From Magnetococcales bacterium (GTDB lineage: Bacteria; Pseudomonadota; Magnetococcia; Magnetococcales; DC0425bin3), in the NCBI GenBank assembly GCA_015229045.1, contig JADGCJ010000109.1, positions 1-11,143 of the forward strand: a DNA stretch of 11,143 bases. Direction: 5' to 3'. This document shows positions 6,678 through 11,143 of this stretch, piece by piece; the stretch's first letter is position 1, and each line of letters begins with the position of its first letter. The notes beneath the pieces were generated by a model. The model did no database searches and was not told where the DNA came from. It saw nothing but the letters and a program-made list of their open reading frames with translations. A program made the translations under genes and the position numbers.

Positions 6678-7586
6678 TCACGCCTTGAGAACGTAGCGAA
6701 TGGCCATGGGATCCTTGGGACCGGTTTTCTGACCCAGGCCGATGTGACCTTCCCCCACCAGACGCCGTTCGTCCCGATGTACGAAGATCTCCTCACCCTC
6801 TTCCGTCATCAGATAGGTACCGTTGGTACTCTGATCCACGACGAAGAAGCTGCCGCGCCGGTGTTCGATCTTGGCATGCACCCGCGAAGACATGGGGCTG
6901 GGCACACACAGATGATTGGTATTGGCCCTTCCCAGGGTGATGGAGGGTTTGTCCTCGGTGACATCGGTGCTTTGATTCTCGAAGGAGACGGTCAGTTTGG
7001 CCTGAGGGGCCGCCGGCGTAGCCGCCGTGCCGAAGCCGCCCATGATGGTCAGCTCCTCTTTTTCGCCCCAGGTCAATTCGAAGATCTCCACCGGTTTGGT
7101 CTTGCCCTTCACGGTGGTGGAGATGATGAAGCGGGTATTTTCCTGAAGATCGCCGGCCAGCATTTCCACCGTTTCTCCGGTGGTCATGATCTGGTCCCCT
7201 TTGGCCTGGGCCGCCATGCGCGCCGCCAGATTGACCGCGTCGCCGAAAACATCCACCTTGCGGCGTTCGATCTCCTGAATGACTTCGCCGAAGTGGAAAC
7301 CCACCCGGATCTTCAGGGCGTAGCCCAGCTCGGTGCCCAGTTCCGACACCTGCTCCTGCATGTCGATGGCGCCGCGAGCGGCTTCGCTGGCATCGGGAAA
7401 AGTACACATCACCTCGTCGCCGATGGTCTTGATCACCCGCCCCCCGTAACGCTCCGTCGTCTCCGACAGCACCTCGATGCAACGCGAGGTGATCTCACGG
7501 GCCTTGGCATCCCCCAGCTTCTCGTAGATCTGGGTGGATCCGGCAATATCGGCAAACATGATTGCCAGTCGTGTCTGTTCTCTCAT
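6678..7586 (-). CDS. Class III nucleotide cyclase fused to an FHA domain
   Basis: A soluble 302-residue protein that probably makes cAMP and binds phosphothreonine. The cyclase domain (about 1-175) has both metal aspartates (D13 in FADIAGST, D57 in TIGDEV), the purine-selecting pair K53 and D112 (VDVFGDAVN), and the transition-state residues N119 and R123. Lys and Asp at the selecting positions favour adenine over guanine. After a short Ala/Pro linker, the FHA domain (about 195-290) has GR (219-220), SSRVH (233-237) and DQSTNGTYL (251-259), the phosphopeptide-binding set. The start at 7586 has GGAGG five bases upstream; an ATG at 7598 lacks one. It lies 93 bp downstream of the PP2C gene on the same strand, suggesting a shared phosphothreonine circuit. 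Catalysis is supported by complete residues; the signal and partner are unknown. Confidence 0.93.
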   Translation of the reverse strand: MREQTRLAIMFADIAGSTQIYEKLGDAKAREITSRCIEVLSETTERYGGRVIKTIGDEVMCTFPDASEAARGAIDMQEQVSELGTELGYALKIRVGFHFGEVIQEIERRKVDVFGDAVNLAARMAAQAKGDQIMTTGETVEMLAGDLQENTRFIISTTVKGKTKPVEIFELTWGEKEELTIMGGFGTAATPAAPQAKLTVSFENQSTDVTEDKPSITLGRANTNHLCVPSPMSSRVHAKIEHRRGSFFVVDQSTNGTYLMTEEGEEIFVHRDERRLVGEGHIGLGQKTGPKDPMAIRYVLKA

Positions 7587-7679
7587 GGTCTCCTCCATCT
7601 TTCGGAAACATCCGGGATCGACTTCCCCGACACTTCCGAATCTGCCCCCCGATGGCTCCGATCCGCTCCCTGGGAGGGT

Positions 7680-8549
7680 TCAATCGGTCACATACCCCAA
7701 AATCGCGGTAATATTATCTTTACCCCCCTGTTTCTTGGCCTGGTCTATCAGGGTATCCAGAGCCTTTTCCAGTGCGTCCGCATGAACCGTGGCCATGAGT
7801 TCGGCCAGTTTTTCGTCCGGAACCATGCCGCTCAGTCCGTCGGAACACAACAGCAGCACATCCCCTTTTTCGATGGAGAAGAAGCGCACCTCCGGAGAGA
7901 CATCCTCGACGGGCCCCATGGCCTGGAGCAGGATATTGCTGGCGGGGGGTTGACCGCGCCCTCCCATATCCTTCCAGTGTTGATACATGGAGTGGTCCAG
8001 GGTGACCTGGCGGAGTTTGCCTCTGCGGAACTGGTAAAGGCGGCTGTCTCCGACGTGGAAGACGACGGGTTCGGTCTTGCCTTCGGGCATCCAGAAGCCG
8101 ACCACCGTGCTGCCCATGCCGCTGCCTTCCCGGTAACCGCTTTTCTGGTTCATGGCGTACAATTGGGAGTTGGCCAGGGTGACGGCATCCCGGATCACGG
8201 CCAGATTGGCGCTGGATTGCACCATCCTGCCCAGATCCCGGGTTTCGTTGACGATGGTGGGTTGGGGAGCGGTATCCTCGTCCTGATTCAATTCCTGGGC
8301 GTGTTGGTCCCGCAGGGAGACGGGATCCTTCAGAAAACCGGCGATGACCTCCACCACCTTGGCGCTGGCCACCTCACCGGCGTCGTGTCCACCCATGCCG
8401 TCGGCCACCACCAGGAGGCCGATTCCCGGATCCACCAGGAAGGTATCCTCGTTGAGGGTGCGTACCAGGCCGACATCGCTTTTAGCCATGACCTCGATGC
8501 GATTTCCGACCCGAAACGCTTTTCCGGAAGTGTCCTTGTGTGTCGCCAT
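7680..8549 (-). CDS. PP2C-family (PPM) serine/threonine protein phosphatase
   Basis: A 289-residue cytoplasmic phosphatase with two manganese or magnesium ions, removing phosphate from Ser or Thr. The family motifs are complete: R30-T-L-N-E-D (30-35), VADGMGGHDAGE (48-59), GMGSTVVG (144-151), VGDSRLY (166-172), LDHS (184-187), SDGLSGMV (236-243) and GGKDN (275-279). The metal ligands D50, D237 and D278 are present. A polar insert at about 83-107 separates two motifs and is longer than in minimal family members. The ATG at 8549 has AGGT four bases upstream. It is divergent from hemB and leads into the cyclase-FHA gene, whose FHA domain could bind a protein that this phosphatase dephosphorylates. 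No kinase gene is visible, so the phosphate donor must be elsewhere. Confidence 0.95.
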   Translation of the reverse strand: MATHKDTSGKAFRVGNRIEVMAKSDVGLVRTLNEDTFLVDPGIGLLVVADGMGGHDAGEVASAKVVEVIAGFLKDPVSLRDQHAQELNQDEDTAPQPTIVNETRDLGRMVQSSANLAVIRDAVTLANSQLYAMNQKSGYREGSGMGSTVVGFWMPEGKTEPVVFHVGDSRLYQFRRGKLRQVTLDHSMYQHWKDMGGRGQPPASNILLQAMGPVEDVSPEVRFFSIEKGDVLLLCSDGLSGMVPDEKLAELMATVHADALEKALDTLIDQAKKQGGKDNITAILGYVTD

Positions 8550-8772
8550 GCGACCTGCCCCATGACAGCGAATGAATTCGGCTTCAGCCCTTCGCCCAAC
8601 CGACCATACCGACTCGACATTTTATACATTCAGAAGTGTCCGTTAGCACGGATTTTCGAAAGGGGACAAAAAACAGTTTCGTGAGCGTTCCCTCGCCGTG
8701 CGCCGTTGCCGGGAAGCCTTCTCCGTGACATCATCCGGGTCTGTTCTCGACGTTACAACCGGTGGGTTCGTC
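8550..8772. promoter_or_regulatory. Divergent control region of PP2C and hemB
   Basis: This 223-bp non-coding gap must hold the promoters of both divergent genes. On the minus strand TATAAA (about 8619-8624) could be a -10 box for the PP2C gene, but no good -35 lies at the right distance. I see no clear -10/-35 pair for hemB, no strong dyad and no known riboswitch. An upstream extension of the hemB frame to 8698 has no ribosome site. Confidence 0.3.
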
Positions 8773-9759
8773 ATGATCGATTTCTCCATGCCGCGTCGTC
8801 CCCGTCGTCTGCGCCGCAGCGGCGCCATTCGGGAGATGGTTCGCGAAAATCAGCTCCGCGCGGAAAACCTGATGCTGCCCCTGTTCATCGTTCCGGGCAG
8901 CAAGATACGTCGGGAGGTCTCCTCCATGCCCGGCGTCCATCAGCTCTCCATCGACCAGGCCGTCGAGGATGCCGCCGAACTCCTGGAACTGGGGGTGCGC
9001 TCGGTCATTCTCTTCGGGATACCCGAAAGCAAGGATGCCGAGGGTAGCGACGCCTTTTCGGACGAGGGCATCATTCAGCGCGCCCTGCGGGCCTTTCGTC
9101 GCGAGCTGCCCGAACTCTATCTGGTGGCCGACGCCTGTTTCTGCGAATACACCGATCACGGCCATTGTGGCGTGCTGCATCAGGGCGAGGTGGACAACGA
9201 CGCCACTCTGGCCAATCTGGCCCGGTCGGCGCTCTCCTACGCCGAAGCGGGGGTCGACATGGTGGCTCCCTCGGGCATGATGGACGGCATGGTGCAGGCC
9301 ATTCGCAGCGGTCTGGACCGGGCGGGGCACTCCCAGGTGGCCATTCTCTCCTATGCCGCCAAATACGCTTCGGCCTATTACGGCCCCTTCCGGGACGCGG
9401 CGGAGAGTACTCCCCGTTTCGGAGATCGCCGAGCTTATCAGATGGATCCCGCCAATCGCCGGGAGGCGTTGCGGGAGGTGGCGCTGGATATCGAACAGGG
9501 CGCCGATCTGGTGATGGTCAAGCCGGGACTGCCCTATCTGGATATCGTTCGGGATGTTCGGGAACGCTTCGACTGCCCGGTGGCGGTTTACAACGTCTCC
9601 GGCGAATACGCCATGGTCAAGGCGGCGGCGGCCAACGGTTGGATCGACGAAAAACGGGTGGTTCTGGAAACCCTGACCTCTTTCCGCCGGGCGGGAGCCG
9701 ATCTCATCCTCACCTATCATGCCCGTGACGCCGCCCGCTGGCTGAAACAACAGGATTGA
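8773..9759 (+). CDS. hemB: Delta-aminolevulinic acid dehydratase (porphobilinogen synthase), zinc type
   Basis: Condenses two 5-aminolevulinate molecules to porphobilinogen, the second common step of heme synthesis. The 328 residues match the usual length. The active-site metal motif D120-A-C122-F-C124 ... H131-C132-G has all three zinc cysteines rather than the Asp-rich magnesium form. The two catalytic lysines are K197 (in [17 protein letters not shown]) and K250 (in [11 protein letters not shown]), the latter forming the Schiff base. The start at 8773 has GGTGG seven bases upstream. The MnmA-like gene begins 5 bp after the stop, so the two form an operon. The heme motif in the diguanylate cyclase upstream shows that the organism probably makes c-type cytochromes, consistent with its need for heme, but that link is only general. 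Confidence 0.97.
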   Translation: MIDFSMPRRPRRLRRSGAIREMVRENQLRAENLMLPLFIVPGSKIRREVSSMPGVHQLSIDQAVEDAAELLELGVRSVILFGIPESKDAEGSDAFSDEGIIQRALRAFRRELPELYLVADACFCEYTDHGHCGVLHQGEVDNDATLANLARSALSYAEAGVDMVAPSGMMDGMVQAIRSGLDRAGHSQVAILSYAAKYASAYYGPFRDAAESTPRFGDRRAYQMDPANRREALREVALDIEQGADLVMVKPGLPYLDIVRDVRERFDCPVAVYNVSGEYAMVKAAAANGWIDEKRVVLETLTSFRRAGADLILTYHARDAARWLKQQD

Positions 9760-9764
9760 TTCCG

Positions 9765-10811
9765 ATGTCTTCCGAACCCATTCGAGCCCTGGGACTGCTT
9801 TCCGGGGGACTCGACAGCATTCTGGCCTCCCGGCTGCTTCTGGAGCAGGGTCTTCAGGTGGAGGGGGTCAACTTTTCTACCGGATTCTGCATTCAGGCCC
9901 ACACGGGCAGCCTGCGCAATCCGGAGGAGGGGGTGGCTCCGCCGCGCAACGACGCTTTGCACGCGGCGCGACTTCTGGGCATTCGCCTGCATCTGGTGGA
10001 TATCGCCGAAGACTATGTGCGCATTGTCACCAACCCGCGCCACGGCTACGGCAAGAATCTCAATCCCTGTCTCGACTGCAAGATCTTCATGGTTCAAAAG
10101 GCCTGGGAGATGGCGCGGGAGATGGGTTTTCACTTCATCTTCACCGGAGAGGTGGTGGGCCAGCGTCCCATGAGTCAGCGCCGGGCCAATCTGCCTTTCA
10201 TCCAGAAGCATTCCGGGGCGGGGGAGTGGTTGTTGCGACCACTGTGCGCCAAGCGGCTGTTGCCCACGGAACCGGAGTTGCGCGGCTGGGTGGATCGGGA
10301 ACTGCTGGGGGCGTTGCACGGGCGCGGACGCTACGGCCAGTTCGAGATGGCGCGGCGTTTCGGCATCACCGATTTTCCGGCTCCGGCGGGCGGATGCTGT
10401 TTCCTGACCGACCCGGTCTATTCCCGCCGTCTGGGTGATCTGTGGCAGGGGCGTGGCGTCAGGGACTACTCCATGGAGGATATTTTGATTTTGAAAGCGG
10501 GGCGTCATTTGCGACCGGCCCCTCATTTCAAGGTCATCGTGGGGCGGGACGAGACGGAGAACGCTTTTCTGGAGGGTTTCCGCAACGGGCGATTCGCCCT
10601 GAACGCCACCGAGTTTCCGGGTCCGCTGGCGCTGGTGGAGGGTCAGCCCACGGAGGCGGATCTGGAGTTGGCCTGCCGTCTCACCGCCCGTTTCGGCAAG
10701 GGGAAGAACGAGGCTCGGGTCACTGTGGCCATACGGGGGAAAGAGGGGGAAACAGAGCGGAGCGTCACCCCGCTGCTTCCCGAGGAGATCCCGGAGGCGT
10801 GGTATATCTGA
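9765..10811 (+). CDS. MnmA-like PP-loop tRNA thiolation protein
   Basis: A 348-residue ATP-dependent sulfur-transfer protein related to MnmA/ThiI, probably acting on tRNA. It begins with a PP-loop LLSGGLDS (11-18) that adenylates the target. N100-P-C102-L-D-C105-K matches the first catalytic cysteine site of MnmA, and G-G-C211-C212-F-L the second, so the disulfide-relay cysteines are present, each with a neighbouring extra Cys. FTGEVVGQRPMSQR (126-139) is a further conserved loop. The C-terminal third (about 240-330) is unlike MnmA and resembles the RNA-binding DUF814 (NFACT-R-like) domain attached to such proteins in some bacteria; I am less sure of that part. ATG at 9765 has AGGA nine bases upstream; a TTG at 9756 inside the hemB stop lacks spacing. 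A TusA-type sulfur carrier follows, fitting the role. The nucleoside made is not known. Confidence 0.85.
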   Translation: MSSEPIRALGLLSGGLDSILASRLLLEQGLQVEGVNFSTGFCIQAHTGSLRNPEEGVAPPRNDALHAARLLGIRLHLVDIAEDYVRIVTNPRHGYGKNLNPCLDCKIFMVQKAWEMAREMGFHFIFTGEVVGQRPMSQRRANLPFIQKHSGAGEWLLRPLCAKRLLPTEPELRGWVDRELLGALHGRGRYGQFEMARRFGITDFPAPAGGCCFLTDPVYSRRLGDLWQGRGVRDYSMEDILILKAGRHLRPAPHFKVIVGRDETENAFLEGFRNGRFALNATEFPGPLALVEGQPTEADLELACRLTARFGKGKNEARVTVAIRGKEGETERSVTPLLPEEIPEAWYI

Positions 10812-10812
10812 G

Positions 10813-10959
10813 CCTTTCAATATTTTATCTTTTAAAGTATCAAAAAAAGAAAATGTTTTGACTTTTTTATTATAATTTTTATATAAACTTTTTTATAGTC
10901 AAGGGATAGAACATTTTCTTTTTTTGATACTTTAAAAACAAAATATTAAAAGTCAAAAG
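10813..10959. repeat. AT-rich inverted repeat, copy B (about 147 bp)
   Basis: The second clear member of the family. The left arm starts at about 10814 (CTTTCAATATTTTATC) and the right arm ends at 10959 (AATATTAAAAGTCAAAAG). The arms share TTTAAAGTATC, a run of seven A, and GAAAATGTT. The left arm lacks the outer TTTTGAC and a short inner segment that the right arm keeps. The centre is entirely A and T apart from a few bases. It begins two bases after the stop of the MnmA-like gene and ends at the ATG of the TusA-like gene, so it could terminate the first transcript, control the second, or both. Confidence 0.9.
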
Positions 10960-11143
10960 ATGGATACCTTCGTCGATGCCCGCCGTCTGCTCTGCCCCTT
11001 GCCACTCATCCGGGCGGAAGCCGCCATGAAACCCCTGCCCCCAGGGGCCATCCTGGTCATCCACGCCACGGACCGCGGCCTGCACCAGGACCTGCCCGCC
11101 TGGTGCGCCATGCACGGCCATACCCTCCTGGAAATCCGCAACG
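10960..11143 (+). CDS. tusA: TusA-family sulfur carrier protein, N-terminal part
   Basis: Clipped by the right edge; 61 codons are visible of the roughly 75-80 usual for this family. The N-terminus D-A-R-R-L-L-C12-P-L-P-L-I-R carries the CPxP motif whose cysteine holds a persulfide, followed by the helix AEAAMKPLPPGAILVI and the strand-turn region H-A-T-D-R-G typical of TusA/SirA folds. In TusA this protein passes sulfur from a cysteine desulfurase towards tRNA thiolation, and the upstream MnmA-like gene fits such a partner. Paralogues such as YedF-type proteins have the same motif, so the exact role is not proved. The ATG directly abuts the inverted repeat and has no Shine-Dalgarno sequence. 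The frame upstream meets a stop at 10933 without another standard start. Confidence 0.82.
   Translation, partial: MDTFVDARRLLCPLPLIRAEAAMKPLPPGAILVIHATDRGLHQDLPAWCAMHGHTLLEIRN

Noticed and set aside
6744..8684. A 646-codon open frame on the plus strand
   Set aside because: It runs antisense to the PP2C and cyclase-FHA genes, both with complete catalytic motifs, and its product is low-complexity His/Gly/Asp-rich text with no domain. GC-rich coding DNA often leaves such long shadow frames.
9717..10820. A 367-codon minus-strand open frame opposite the MnmA-like gene
   Set aside because: It is a shadow of a gene with a clear PP-loop and paired cysteine sites; no ribosome site or recognisable domain supports it.
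10813..10959. Copy B as a riboswitch upstream of the TusA-like gene
   Set aside because: It lacks any known aptamer features and is a simple long AT-rich inverted repeat also found between convergent genes, where a riboswitch would make no sense.

Overview
The window is GC-rich bacterial chromosome with short AT-rich gaps between genes. It carries ten complete protein genes, one clipped gene at each end, one broken gene remnant and a small family of AT-rich inverted repeats. Gene content (RsgA, zinc-type HemB, a two-membrane-segment diguanylate cyclase with a c-type heme motif, a CitE/MclA-like lyase, PP2C with a cyclase-FHA protein, an MnmA-like thiolase with TusA) fits a Gram-negative bacterium, probably Pseudomonadota. 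The mix of an M3 peptidase, a heptad-repeat PD-(D/E)XK protein and the heme-motif cyclase reminds me of Magnetococcales-type genomes, but this is a weak impression and no gene here fixes the taxon.

Left part (1-3513, all minus strand): rsgA is followed by a coiled-coil PD-(D/E)XK nuclease-like gene, a gap of about 350 bp, a RecF/SMC-like AAA ATPase, and the start of a pepF-like oligoendopeptidase 15 bp further on. The gap holds a frameshifted, stop-containing copy of the 3' end of rsgA and a degenerate arm of the AT-rich repeat. The nuclease gene therefore lies between two copies of the rsgA tail, which suggests it was inserted there or that the segment was duplicated.

Middle (3514-6425, plus strand): an HpcH/HpaI-type CoA ester lyase is read divergently from rsgA across an 86-bp gap that contains a perfect 7-bp dyad. 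A membrane diguanylate cyclase follows, with a periplasmic CxxCH motif, HAMP, a cysteine-rich GAF-like region, and GGDEF with an intact inhibitory site. A 180-bp inverted repeat (copy A) begins five bases after its stop codon.

Signalling pair (6678-8549, minus strand): a PP2C-type phosphatase lies upstream of a class III nucleotide cyclase fused to an FHA domain. No Ser/Thr kinase is in the window.

Right part (8773-11143, plus strand): hemB, an MnmA-like PP-loop tRNA-thiolation protein 5 bp downstream, a second inverted repeat (copy B), and the start of a TusA-family sulfur carrier whose ATG touches the repeat. The last two proteins plausibly work together, TusA handing sulfur to the thiolase.

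The least expected findings are the inverted-repeat family, whose two good copies differ from each other while their own arms stay matched, and the duplicated, decayed rsgA tail. I saw no CRISPR array, tRNA, rRNA or recognisable transposase.
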